Notes under the pieces: model-generated
Seen by the model: only the letters and a program-made list of their open reading frames with translations
Told to the model about the DNA's origin: nothing
Databases searched by the model: none
Position numbers and translations under genes: made by a program
Part shown: positions 43,669 to 51,290 of the stretch, in pieces
Layout: the number at the start of each line of letters is the position of its first letter
How positions within the stretch are numbered: the stretch's first letter is position 1
DNA from: JBATTK01 sp049670505
GTDB taxonomy: Bacteria > Bacteroidota > Bacteroidia > Flavobacteriales > Flavobacteriaceae
Reading direction: 5' to 3'
Assembly: GCA_049670505.1 (NCBI GenBank)
Contig: JBATTK010000032.1
Span: 67,633-131,632 of the forward strand
Length of the DNA: 64,000 nt

Positions 43669-44382
43669 ATGACTGATGAAGAATACTTAAGTCGAATATC
43701 AACAATCGAAATATATTGTGAAATCCTTTTAGGAGTTCTAAGATATGTTCCAGTTAAGAACTATAACAGCGAACAAGAATATAAAGAAAAATTAAATCGC
43801 AGCCTTAAATTTTCAGGTACCGATGACCATTTACGTTTAAGAGCCTGTATAGATTTGACAGAAGATTGCCAGTATGCAATCTCTGAGTTTTACAAAAATG
43901 GACTTATAATAAATTTAGAGGGTCAGGGTGAAATGTACATTAGGCTATATGGAGTTTTAAATGCTGTTTATCTGCAAATGCAGGCTATTATTGAATTAAT
44001 TGAGCTTTTTAAAGTCCCAAACAAGAAAAAAATAGTTGCGGATATAAAAGGTTTAAAAATAATTGATGTTAGAAATAAAATTGGAGCACATACGCCAAAT
44101 TACATGTCCAAATCAAAAGAATCTCCAAGAAAAACAGAATCTTTCAGATTAACACAGACTTCTATAACCAAATGGGGAAATGAATTGGTAATTGTTTCTA
44201 GTTTTGACAAAATAGAAGAGTTTAAACTAGTTGTTTTAATGCAAGAGTTCACAAAAAATATAGAAAAGTATTTAGACATTATTTCTGAAAAAGCTTTAAA
44301 ATCACTTTTCCCAAATAAAACAGAGCATCGTGATTGGATGATGTATAGACTAAACTACGCTCGGAAGGAAAAACCTGAGTAG
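43669..44382 (+). CDS. HEPN-like all-helical protein (candidate RNase)
   Basis: The 237-aa protein is predicted mostly alpha-helical (RISTIEIYCEILLGVL, RLYGVLNAVYLQMQAIIELI, LVVLMQEFTKNIEKYLDII). It contains VRNKIGAHTPNY with Arg135-Asn136 and His141, an Rx5H spacing that fits the R-x(4-6)-H active-site motif of HEPN ribonucleases. HEPN proteins commonly act as toxins or abortive-infection effectors. The match rests on one motif plus fold type. It is the last gene of the island and lies about 55 bp before the right-end hairpin repeat. Confidence 0.55.
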   Translation: MTDEEYLSRISTIEIYCEILLGVLRYVPVKNYNSEQEYKEKLNRSLKFSGTDDHLRLRACIDLTEDCQYAISEFYKNGLIINLEGQGEMYIRLYGVLNAVYLQMQAIIELIELFKVPNKKKIVADIKGLKIIDVRNKIGAHTPNYMSKSKESPRKTESFRLTQTSITKWGNELVIVSSFDKIEEFKLVVLMQEFTKNIEKYLDIISEKALKSLFPNKTEHRDWMMYRLNYARKEKPE

Positions 44383-44438
44383 AACAAACCTCCAATGAAA
44401 AACCCAAGGTCGGGGAGATTTTACAAGTTCAAACAAAG

Positions 44439-44470
44439 ACTCTTTACAAATTGCACCTTTTGTAAAGAGT
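44439..44470. repeat. right-end hairpin repeat (12-bp arms)
   Basis: ACTCTTTACAAA (44439-44450) and its perfect complement (44459-44470) form a hairpin with an 8-nt loop. The arm core is identical to that of the left-end hairpin at 36421-36454; the loops differ. It may terminate transcription of the HEPN-like gene and marks the island's right side. Confidence 0.7.
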
Positions 44471-44669
44471 AAAATTGAAGCACCTGCCTATACTCTACCC
44501 TACTTCAGATTTGTTTGAACGAACTAGTGTTTAATGCTATCGTGTTTCAACTGAAGAACAAAGTCGTCTCTTTTCCCTTCTTATCGAAGAAGATGTATTA
44601 AAGCTTATATAAGGCACAAAATGTACACAAATAGATACAAGTTTCATCGAAGTGAATTTTAACTTTTTT

Positions 44670-44690
44670 GCGTGCAAATTGCGTGCAAAT
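44670..44690. repeat. tandem direct repeat GCGTGCAAAT x2
   Basis: Two copies of GCGTGCAAAT (44670-44679 and 44681-44690) repeat with an 11-bp period, 45 bp left of the tRNA 3'-end copy. Helically phased short repeats beside an attachment core are typical of integrase arm-type sites; this role is inferred. Confidence 0.5.
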
Positions 44691-44735
44691 GAAAAAAGCT
44701 CCGAAGTTTTAAAACCTCGAAGCCTTTAACTAAAG

Positions 44736-44750
44736 GTGGTCCCACCTGGG
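44736..44750. repeat. att-like 15-bp duplication of the tRNA 3' end
   Basis: GTGGTCCCACCTGGG occurs here and again at 44919-44933, where it forms the T-arm and acceptor end of the tRNA gene. A displaced copy of a tRNA 3' end is the footprint left by integrase-mediated insertion or by an aborted excision. Confidence 0.55.
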
Positions 44751-44869
44751 TTAGTTCGCTACGCTCATGGACCAGAGAATTCCCACTCCTGAAAATGCAA
44801 AGTCCGCAGCTCTCCGCTGAGGGTTTTCTTTTTGGTTCTTTGCGTATACTTTTGGTATTCTCATGCCCC

Positions 44870-44909
44870 AAAAAGAAAAAGCCCACCCTCCTTACGGAGC
44901 ATGGGCTTT
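44870..44909 (-). terminator. intrinsic terminator of the tRNA gene
   Basis: On the minus strand an 8-bp outer stem (AAAGCCCA / TGGGCTTT, 44878-44909) enclosing an inner CTCC/GGAG stem is followed by a T-rich run (44880-44870). It begins 10 bp after the tRNA 3' end, as expected for its terminator. Confidence 0.8.
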
Positions 44910-44919
44910 GCGCTTTAAG

Positions 44920-44993
44920 TGGTCCCACCTGGGCTCGAACCAGGGACCCCCTGATTATGAGTCAGGTGCTCTAACCAGCTGAGCTATAGGACC
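44920..44993 (-). tRNA. tRNA with CAT anticodon (elongator Met or Ile2)
   Basis: A complete cloverleaf can be drawn on the minus strand. The acceptor stem pairs GGTCCTA with TGGGACC (one T-G wobble), the D arm is GCTC...GAGC, and the anticodon stem CCTGA/TCAGG carries the loop CTCATAA. The variable loop is five bases, and the T arm is CCTGG TTCGAGC CCAGG. CAT could mean elongator Met, initiator Met or lysidine-modified Ile; the A-T pair at the end of the acceptor and normal 1-72 G-C pair argue against initiator. CCA is not encoded. Confidence 0.92.
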
Positions 44994-45036
44994 AATTATT
45001 ATCATTATTTAGTTTTCAAGATTCCTACAGATTCTA

Positions 45037-45118
45037 CTCTAATGCTGACGAAGCTGGCTTGTCAGCATCCTGATATCCCGCCTCGCGGAATCGTCAGGAC
45101 CAGCTGAGCTATAGGACC
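45037..45118 (-). pseudogene. tRNA(CAT) remnant split by a 56-bp twin-hairpin element
   Basis: On the minus strand, 45118-45099 reproduces the first 20 nt of the neighbouring intact tRNA (GGTCCTATAGCTCAGCTGGT). A 56-bp insert (45098-45043) follows, and then TTAGAG (45042-45037), the next six tRNA bases, before similarity ends. The tRNA is therefore interrupted in its D loop and has lost the rest. Just upstream is a CCCG-TTTT-CGGG hairpin that may belong to the original tRNA promoter or leader region. Together this looks like an older tRNA copy broken by insertion, with the intact copy retained 45 bp further on. Confidence 0.7.
45043..45098. mobile_element. 56-bp twin-hairpin repeat element (MITE/REP-like)
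   Basis: The insert consists of two back-to-back hairpins: TGCTGAC...GTCAGCA with an inner AAGC/GCTT stem, and CCTGA...TCAGG enclosing a CGC/GCG core. A partial match (AATGCTGACGAA) recurs at about 46240, so the family may be dispersed. No coding capacity. Mobility is inferred from its clean interruption of a tRNA sequence. Confidence 0.5.
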
Positions 45119-45208
45119 CGAAAACGGGACTGCAATATTACTACTTATTTTTGTAGGTTGCAAGCCATAAAGCAATAGTGAACACAATCATTTTTATAGC
45201 CCTAACAT

Positions 45209-45643
45209 TTACTCCCTCCCCTTGGGGGAGGGTTGGTGGGGTGGGGCCTCTTGACATAGTTCTACCAACACCCCGTTTGAACTTTTGGGATGTAAAAAAG
45301 CGACTAATTTGTTATCCGCTCCCTTTTTAGGTACATCGTTCAAAACCGTAAAGCCCTCTCCTTGCAATCTTTGTATCTCCTTTACGATATCATCTACGGC
45401 AAAAGCGATGTGGTGTATGCCCTCTCCCTTTTTTTCAATGAATTTAGTGATGGGGCTGTTCTCGTCAGTGCCCTCCAACAATTCAATTTTATTGGGGCCC
45501 GACATAAAAAATGAAGTGCGCACCCCTTCTGAGGCCACTTCCTCTTCTTTATAGGCAGGCTCACCAAACAGCTTTTTGAAAAGTTCGTTGGAGTTGTTTA
45601 AGTTTTTTACGGCTATTCCAATGTGCTCAATCTTATCCATCAT
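45209..45643 (-). CDS. mce: methylmalonyl-CoA epimerase
   Basis: The 144-aa protein is a vicinal-oxygen-chelate enzyme that interconverts (R)- and (S)-methylmalonyl-CoA in propionate/succinate metabolism. MDKIEHIGIAVKNL contains the first metal His, EGIHHIAFAVDDI carries the second, and GVLVELCQE the Glu ligand. Met1 or Met2 may be the start (45643 or 45640). The usual protein ends near LVELCQE; here APPHQPSPKGRE follows, encoded by a GC-rich palindromic repeat at about 45211-45245 that seems to have overwritten the original stop. It is divergent from rbfA. Confidence 0.9.
   Translation of the reverse strand: MMDKIEHIGIAVKNLNNSNELFKKLFGEPAYKEEEVASEGVRTSFFMSGPNKIELLEGTDENSPITKFIEKKGEGIHHIAFAVDDIVKEIQRLQGEGFTVLNDVPKKGADNKLVAFLHPKSSNGVLVELCQEAPPHQPSPKGRE
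45211..45245. repeat. GC-rich palindromic repeat fused to the mce 3' end
   Basis: CCCTCCCC TT GGGGGAGGG forms a near-perfect hairpin followed by TTGGTGGGGTGGGG. Such 'PHQPSPKG'-encoding repeats are, from memory, dispersed in Bacteroidota genomes. Read on the minus strand it supplies the last ten codons of mce. Confidence 0.5.
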
Positions 45644-45753
45644 AATATATCGGATTTTATTAAATCAATGCTTTTAGCAAGTCTGAAGGCAAAATTAGGG
45701 GTTGTAAAGATATCAAATGATGAGGAAAGTCATAAAAGCCCTATTTTTGCCCC

Positions 45754-46146
45754 ATGGAAACACAACGACAGAAAAAAATTGGTGGAATTATACAAAAGGA
45801 TATTGCCGATATTTTACAACGGGCAGCTACGGATGGTGGATTAAAAGGAACCTTGATTTCTGTTTCCAAAGTATATGTAACTACCGATCTTTCCATTGCC
45901 AAGGTATATGTTAGTATTTTCCCGACCAACAATGCAAATGAATTATTGGAAGGCATCCAATCCAACCAACCATTGATCAAGCACGAGTTGGCACAAAGGA
46001 CCAAAAATCAGTTGCGAAGAATGCCAGAACTTTCATTTTTCCTTGATGATTCCCTAGAGTACATAGACAATATTGAACAATCTCTCAAAGGCGAAGAGAA
46101 TCCCATTAAAAATCCAGATTTATTGGAAAAAAGAAAAAAGTCCTAG
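45754..46146 (+). CDS. rbfA: 30S ribosome-binding factor A
   Basis: The 130-aa KH-like protein starts METQRQKKIGGIIQKDIADIL and carries the RbfA core VSKVYVTTDLSIAKVYVSIF and LRRMPELSFFLDDSLEYIDNI. RbfA binds the 30S subunit and helps mature the 5' end of 16S rRNA, especially in the cold. Length is normal. It is followed by the FtsX-type permease gene, a standard flavobacterial arrangement. Confidence 0.95.
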   Translation: METQRQKKIGGIIQKDIADILQRAATDGGLKGTLISVSKVYVTTDLSIAKVYVSIFPTNNANELLEGIQSNQPLIKHELAQRTKNQLRRMPELSFFLDDSLEYIDNIEQSLKGEENPIKNPDLLEKRKKS

Positions 46147-46307
46147 AGTTGTTTAGATTTTTGTTCTTGGAATTTTTATACGTTACTTTTAATCTGGTGT
46201 CGGGCAAAGTTCTGCAAGAAAGTAGGGTTATCGTTCAAAATGCTGACGAACTAACACAAAAAGAATCATAAAAAAGCTATTCATAAATTTCCAAACACCC
46301 TATTAGA

Positions 46308-47507
46308 TTGAACTTCCCGCTTTACATAGCTCAGCGATACATTCGTTCCAAAAGCAGTCAGAACGCGGTGAATATCATCAACTTCATTACCTTTTTGGTC
46401 ATTGTAATAGGTTCGGCAGCCCTTTTTATTGTACTTTCAGGATTCGCCGGCCTAAAAACCTTTAGCCTTTCCTTTACCAACACCATTGATCCGGATTTAA
46501 AGGCCCAGACCATTGTGGGGAAGTTCTTTTCCGTTTCTCATTTACAGGAGCAGCAACTAAGCAATATCAAGGGAGTCGTTTCCTATTCAAAGGAACTGGA
46601 AGAACGGATATATTTAACACATCGTCAAAAAAGCGATGTAGCCTATATAAAAGGCCTGGACAGCAACTACAACAAGGTCACGGGAATAGATAGTACGCTG
46701 TATTATGGAAATTGGTCCATTGAGCAACAGCAAGGGGTAGCGGGCATAGGAATAGCCAATAAATTAGGACTTACGATAAATAATTACCAAAACCCCTTGG
46801 TAGTTTTAGCACCAAAACCCGGTAAAGGCACCCTTTCCCCAAAGCCCTATAATGAGTTACCTATTATAATTAGAGGGGTCTATGCCATAGAGGAAAATCT
46901 TGATAATAAATACATATTTACAGACCTTGCTCTGGTACAGGCCTTATTGGAAAAGGACAGCACGCAGGTTTCAGCTATTAATTTTAAGCTTGATGCAACT
47001 GCAGAAGTCTCGGAAATCCGAAAAAGAATCACCGAAGTCTTTAATGGGGAAATCATACTACGGGATAGACGGGAACAAAACACTACCCTGTATAAAATGC
47101 TGAATACGGAAAACTTAGCTACCTATCTTATATTTACGCTAGTCCTTATCATTGCACTTTTTAATGTGGTAGGTGCTATTATTATGATGATATTGGACAA
47201 GCAGCAAAACTCAAAAACACTATACAGTCTAGGAACAACTATTACGCAACTCCGGAGCATCTATTTTGTTCAAGGTATTCTGGTAACTGGGCTAGGAGGA
47301 CTTATAGGTGTACTCTTGGGCTCATTGCTCATTGGGTCACAACTGGTATTCGGATGGCTAAAGATTACCCCTTCCCTGGCATATCCCGTTGAGTATAACC
47401 TTATGAACGTTCTTATAGTCCTGGCTACGATAATCATCCTTGGGATCATAGCATCCAAAATTGCCAGCAGTAGGATAACCAAAAAGCTGATCGCTCCCAT
47501 ATCCTAA
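46308..47507 (+). CDS. FtsX/LolC-type ABC transporter permease
   Basis: The 399-aa protein has one N-terminal helix (FITFLVIVIGSAALFIVLSG), a large periplasmic domain (about 50-265) and three C-terminal helices (about 270-395) with the FtsX core LIIALFNVVGAIIMMILDKQ. This is the MacB/LolC/LolE permease layout for lipoprotein release or envelope work. The only sensible start is TTG (46308), which gives the family-typical MNFPLYIAQRYI; no ATG is near. The ATPase partner is not adjacent. It lies between rbfA and convergent dusB. Confidence 0.9.
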   Translation: MNFPLYIAQRYIRSKSSQNAVNIINFITFLVIVIGSAALFIVLSGFAGLKTFSLSFTNTIDPDLKAQTIVGKFFSVSHLQEQQLSNIKGVVSYSKELEERIYLTHRQKSDVAYIKGLDSNYNKVTGIDSTLYYGNWSIEQQQGVAGIGIANKLGLTINNYQNPLVVLAPKPGKGTLSPKPYNELPIIIRGVYAIEENLDNKYIFTDLALVQALLEKDSTQVSAINFKLDATAEVSEIRKRITEVFNGEIILRDRREQNTTLYKMLNTENLATYLIFTLVLIIALFNVVGAIIMMILDKQQNSKTLYSLGTTITQLRSIYFVQGILVTGLGGLIGVLLGSLLIGSQLVFGWLKITPSLAYPVEYNLMNVLIVLATIIILGIIASKIASSRITKKLIAPIS

Positions 47508-47508
47508 A

Positions 47509-47526
47509 ACTCAAAAAGGTTTGAGT
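47509..47526. terminator. small hairpin after the permease gene
   Basis: ACTCAAA and TTTGAGT (47509-47526) form a 7-bp stem with a 4-nt loop one base after the permease stop, between convergent genes. A proper T run is lacking, so terminator function is uncertain. Confidence 0.3.
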
Positions 47527-47603
47527 GAGGTTGTTTTAAATTGTCGTTTAATAGGTTCTCCGATCCATGTGAAATAATGATCCGTACCTACAAACCTATA
47601 CGG

Positions 47604-48596
47604 TTATGCAAATTGGTAATGACCGAACTTTTCCAGTACTTCGTCAAAAGCCGCAAAAACATCGGCGCTATCATCACTGGTCACCATTTTCATTCGATAT
47701 TCCTTAAAATCGGGGATGCCTTTAAAATAGTTGGTGTAGTGTCTTCGGGTTTCAAAAACACCTAACTTTTCACCTTTCCAGTCAATGGCCATTTGTAAAT
47801 GGCGTCGGGCCGCTTTTACACGTTCTTCCATGCTAGGGGGTGCAAGAGACGTTCCTGTCTCAAAATAATGCTTTACCTCCCTAAAAAACCAAGGGTATCC
47901 AATACTGGCACGCCCTATCATTGCGCCATCCAATCCATAGCTATCCCTCATTTCCTTGGCAAGCTGGGGCGTACCTACATCACCATTGCCAAAAACGGGA
48001 ATATGCATCCTTTGATTGTTCTTTACTTCCGCAATAGGGGCCCAATCGGCATTTCCCTTATACATCTGTACCCTGGTCCTGCCATGAATAGCTATTGCCT
48101 TACAGCCTACATCTTGTAATCGTTCCGCAACCTCAACGATCTTAATGGAATCATGGTCCCATCCTAATCTGGTCTTCACGGTAATAGGAAGTTTGGTGCG
48201 TTCTACCATGGCCTTCGTTAAGGATACCATCAAATCTATATCCTTTAAAATTCCGGCCCCGGCACCCTTACTGACTACTTTTTTTACGGGACAGCCAAAA
48301 TTGATATCTATGATGTCCGGACCCGATTTTTCTACGATATCCACGGATTGCAACATGGCATCCAGATTAGCACCAAAAATTTGTATGCCTACGGGGCGTT
48401 CCTTTTCATAGATATCCAATTTCATAACACTTTTGGCTGCATCACGAATCAGTCCTTCGGAAGAAATAAACTCGGTATATACCACATCTGCCCCTTGTTC
48501 CTTGCATAAGGCGCGGAAGGGCGGATCACTTACATCCTCCATGGGTGCAAGTAGCAATGGAAAGTTGGGTAGTTGTATGTCTCCTATTTTTGGCAT
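47604..48596 (-). CDS. dusB: tRNA-dihydrouridine synthase
   Basis: The 330-aa FMN enzyme reduces uridines in the tRNA D loop. LLLAPMEDVSDPPFRALCKE opens the TIM barrel, DINFGCPVKKVVSKGAGAGIL holds the catalytic Cys, and VKTRLGWDHDSI, AIHGRTRVQMYKG and VFGNGDVGTP are the FMN/tRNA-binding segments. The pattern fits the DusB group. It is convergent with the FtsX-type permease gene and lies 48 bp downstream of the barrel receptor gene on the same strand. Confidence 0.95.
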   Translation of the reverse strand: MPKIGDIQLPNFPLLLAPMEDVSDPPFRALCKEQGADVVYTEFISSEGLIRDAAKSVMKLDIYEKERPVGIQIFGANLDAMLQSVDIVEKSGPDIIDINFGCPVKKVVSKGAGAGILKDIDLMVSLTKAMVERTKLPITVKTRLGWDHDSIKIVEVAERLQDVGCKAIAIHGRTRVQMYKGNADWAPIAEVKNNQRMHIPVFGNGDVGTPQLAKEMRDSYGLDGAMIGRASIGYPWFFREVKHYFETGTSLAPPSMEERVKAARRHLQMAIDWKGEKLGVFETRRHYTNYFKGIPDFKEYRMKMVTSDDSADVFAAFDEVLEKFGHYQFA

Positions 48597-48644
48597 GGGG
48601 CAAATTTACAACTTATCCCTAAGTTGTAAAAAAGTTAACTGGTA

Positions 48645-51053
48645 CTATAATCGCCTACGTTCCTCTACGTTCTTCTTCTTTTTGTTGTCGCGTATCCTTA
48701 GATTACCAAATTTATATCTGAAGCCCAAAGTGAAAAGTCGTCCCTCCGGTCGGTATAATGAAGTATTGTCCTGATCTAAAAACCTCCGGGTGTTGAACAA
48801 ACGGAACTGTTTGAACGCATCGGACAGTCCCATAGAAATGGTCCCTTTCTTGTTCCAAATGGTCTTTCTCAATGATATTTCCAATTCATTATAGCTTTCT
48901 TGCTCGGAATTTCCGCGAATAACCGGAGAAACATAGGTAAAATTTAGTCCTGCGGAGAGGCTTTTGTCCTTTAAAAACGCAAAGTTGTTGTTTATTTTTA
49001 GCAATAAGGTCCAGAGCCCATTATCTATTCTTTGTCCGGATCCAACATCTATAAAACGCTCCGCCCCGTAGAAATAAGAAGATAGCACATAAATATCCCA
49101 TGACTTTACAATTTCCTTGTTCACAATAAAATCCAGGCCATAGGAAAGTTCCCTGTCCAGATTGGCATTTATAAAGCGTAAAAACCGACTTTCGTTATCC
49201 TGAAAAGTGAGCTGTCTTTGAATGTCCTTATGATATCGATAATAAATTTCAAAAGTATAGGCTTTGTTCAGGGTATAGGAAATAGTCGCCTGATTTTTAA
49301 AGGAAGGCAATAAGTTCTGATTTCCTTCCACAACGGAGTTGTTGCTTTGAAAAGATTGAAATGGATTAAGGTTGCTATATCGGGGACGGGTAATCCTTCT
49401 ATAATAGCTTGCTTTAAAATTGTGTTTTTTGTTGGGCGTAAATTGTAGGGAAAAGGTAGGGAAGAATTCCAAATAATCGTTCGTGATAAGCGTGTTATCA
49501 GGGCTAAGGAGTCCTGTGGTCTCGGTATACTCGGCCCTTATCCCAGTAGACAGGTTCCATCTGTCCCAATTTGAAGCATAACTGGCATAGGCCGCAACAA
49601 TGCTCTCATCATATGAAAAATCGGCTTCTCGGGTAGGATCTATTCCGGAAAGGTCTGTATTGAAACCCTCCTGTAACAAATTACTTTCGGATTCGATTCT
49701 TGCATACTTTAATCCTGTTTCCATTTGTCCTGAATTGGAAACAGGGGTTTCAAAATCTACCTGAACGCTATAGAGATCTGTTCGCTGTTCATTTGTAGTA
49801 ACAAAATCGTTCTCCGATGTTAATTGCCCTTCATCATCAAAAAAATCGGTCATTAAATCCTGTTGCTTGTCAAAATCGTAATAGGTGTAATGGGTATTAA
49901 AGGATAGCTTGGTATCCTTCTTATCAAATAGATGTACATAGTCTAGATATAAGGAGGTATTTATACGATCCAAGGTAGAATTGTTTATCGTTACAAAGCT
50001 GGACCGTACCGAACTGTTCAGTTCCGTAATTTCTGTTACGGAATCATCAAAACCCCTGTATGATGGAGTGGTACTCGTTATAGAAGTTGCACTGATCTTG
50101 TTTTTATCGTTTAACGTATAATCAAAAAAGAGACTGGCATTATGTCTTTGGTCCCAACGGGTAGCATTCCAATTGGTCTCCCAATTTTCCGTTATCGTAT
50201 TGTTTTCCAAAAAATTGACAATATCGGTATAACGGGTAATCCGCTTCCTATCATTAAAGCTATAGTTAAAGGAAAATTCTAACTTTTTCCCTTTAAAATA
50301 ATGTGAGGTGCCCAGGGTATGCCTTGGAAAAACACCCTGTTCATATCTGTTAAAAACGGATCCGTTATAACCCGAAATAAGATTCTTTTTCATTATAATA
50401 TTGATCAATGATCCGCCTTCGGCATCATATTTTGCCGGGGGCGTTGTAATTACTTCAATGGCCTGAACGGTTCCCGCATCCGTTCCGGAAAGTAAATTCA
50501 CAATGTCTTCCGGGGGTAGGTTCACCATTTTTTCATTGATCATAATGCCTACACCACGCTCGCCTTTAATGGTAATCTCATCGTTCATAATAAATACATT
50601 AGGCGCATTTTTTAGGGCATTCCATATATCCGTTTCCGACAGTGTTGTATTTTCTATAGTGAACACCAAGCGATCCGCTTTTTGTTCTATGGTTGGTTTT
50701 TGAGAGCTGACGATTACCTCATCTAGGACCTGTGCCGTGTTGTTTATAATGACACTACCCACGTCAGTATTGGAGGAAACTTCAAGAGGTCTATATTCGG
50801 ATTCATTCCCGATATAGCTGGCAGTAATCAAATAAACGTCGGGGAAGACTTTATCAATTTTAAAAAAGCCTTTTTCGTCCGCGGAAGTACCCTTTACGAA
50901 GGTAGAATCCGATATTTTAAGCAGTAGTACGTTAGCGTAGCCGATTGCGGCACCGTCCAAACCTTTGACATTTCCATAAACTTCATACTCCTGTGCGAAT
51001 AGGTAAGATATAGGGATAATAAAAAAAAGGGGTAAAAAGAAGTATTTCCGCAT
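48645..51053 (-). CDS. TonB-dependent receptor-like outer-membrane beta-barrel protein
   Basis: The 802-aa protein has a signal peptide ending SYLFAQ. A carboxypeptidase-regulatory-like domain (YEVYGNVKGLDGAAIGYANVLL) is followed by a plug-like domain (NAPNVFIMNDEITIKGERGVGIMI) and a barrel rich in aromatic strand ends, finishing FTLGFRYKFGNLRIRDNKKKK. This is the 'outer membrane beta-barrel family protein' (OMP_b-brl_3) group common in Bacteroidota. The extra Lys/Arg-rich tail after the barrel is unusual. The substrate is unknown. It is divergent from lepA across a 237-bp gap. Confidence 0.9.
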   Translation of the reverse strand: MRKYFFLPLFFIIPISYLFAQEYEVYGNVKGLDGAAIGYANVLLLKISDSTFVKGTSADEKGFFKIDKVFPDVYLITASYIGNESEYRPLEVSSNTDVGSVIINNTAQVLDEVIVSSQKPTIEQKADRLVFTIENTTLSETDIWNALKNAPNVFIMNDEITIKGERGVGIMINEKMVNLPPEDIVNLLSGTDAGTVQAIEVITTPPAKYDAEGGSLINIIMKKNLISGYNGSVFNRYEQGVFPRHTLGTSHYFKGKKLEFSFNYSFNDRKRITRYTDIVNFLENNTITENWETNWNATRWDQRHNASLFFDYTLNDKNKISATSITSTTPSYRGFDDSVTEITELNSSVRSSFVTINNSTLDRINTSLYLDYVHLFDKKDTKLSFNTHYTYYDFDKQQDLMTDFFDDEGQLTSENDFVTTNEQRTDLYSVQVDFETPVSNSGQMETGLKYARIESESNLLQEGFNTDLSGIDPTREADFSYDESIVAAYASYASNWDRWNLSTGIRAEYTETTGLLSPDNTLITNDYLEFFPTFSLQFTPNKKHNFKASYYRRITRPRYSNLNPFQSFQSNNSVVEGNQNLLPSFKNQATISYTLNKAYTFEIYYRYHKDIQRQLTFQDNESRFLRFINANLDRELSYGLDFIVNKEIVKSWDIYVLSSYFYGAERFIDVGSGQRIDNGLWTLLLKINNNFAFLKDKSLSAGLNFTYVSPVIRGNSEQESYNELEISLRKTIWNKKGTISMGLSDAFKQFRLFNTRRFLDQDNTSLYRPEGRLFTLGFRYKFGNLRIRDNKKKKNVEERRRL

Positions 51054-51254
51054 TTTACGCTCTAAGAATACTTACAAACATATTAAATATATGTCGTATT
51101 ATCTTACAATTTGAAGGTATTTTATCGATTCGCCAAAAATTCGTTGGCCTCGCTCCAAGCAATTCAAAGGCTTACAAGAACTGGATCAACTTCATAGAAA
51201 AAGGTGTCAACAATTATTCTGAGCCTACATAGTTCTAAAGGTTTTGGAAACTTC

Positions 51255-51262
51255 TATCTTTG
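51255..51262 (+). promoter_or_regulatory. -7 promoter element of lepA
   Basis: TATCTTTG matches the TAnnTTTG consensus and lies 29 bp upstream of the lepA start codon. No clear -33 TTG is seen at 19-20 bp spacing. Confidence 0.5.
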
Positions 51263-51290
51263 TCGCCTAAACGATTAGGCTTTTCTGCAC

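Larger units (their letters stand above)
44383..44919. other. right edge of the defence island
   Basis: This 537-bp stretch has no supportable gene. It holds the right-end hairpin repeat (44439-44470), a tandem 10-mer (44670-44690), a 15-bp copy of the tRNA 3' end (44736-44750) and the tRNA terminator (44870-44909). An 89-aa open frame on the minus strand (44659-44928) runs through these elements and is probably spurious. Confidence 0.6.

Noticed and set aside
36770..44382. Possible CRISPR or restriction-modification system
   Set aside because: No direct-repeat/spacer array, Cas protein or DNA methyltransferase motif is seen among these genes.
44659..44928. 89-aa minus-strand open frame across the island edge
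   Set aside because: It is composed of the tRNA terminator, tRNA 3' duplicate and phased repeats and has an unlikely composition for a protein.
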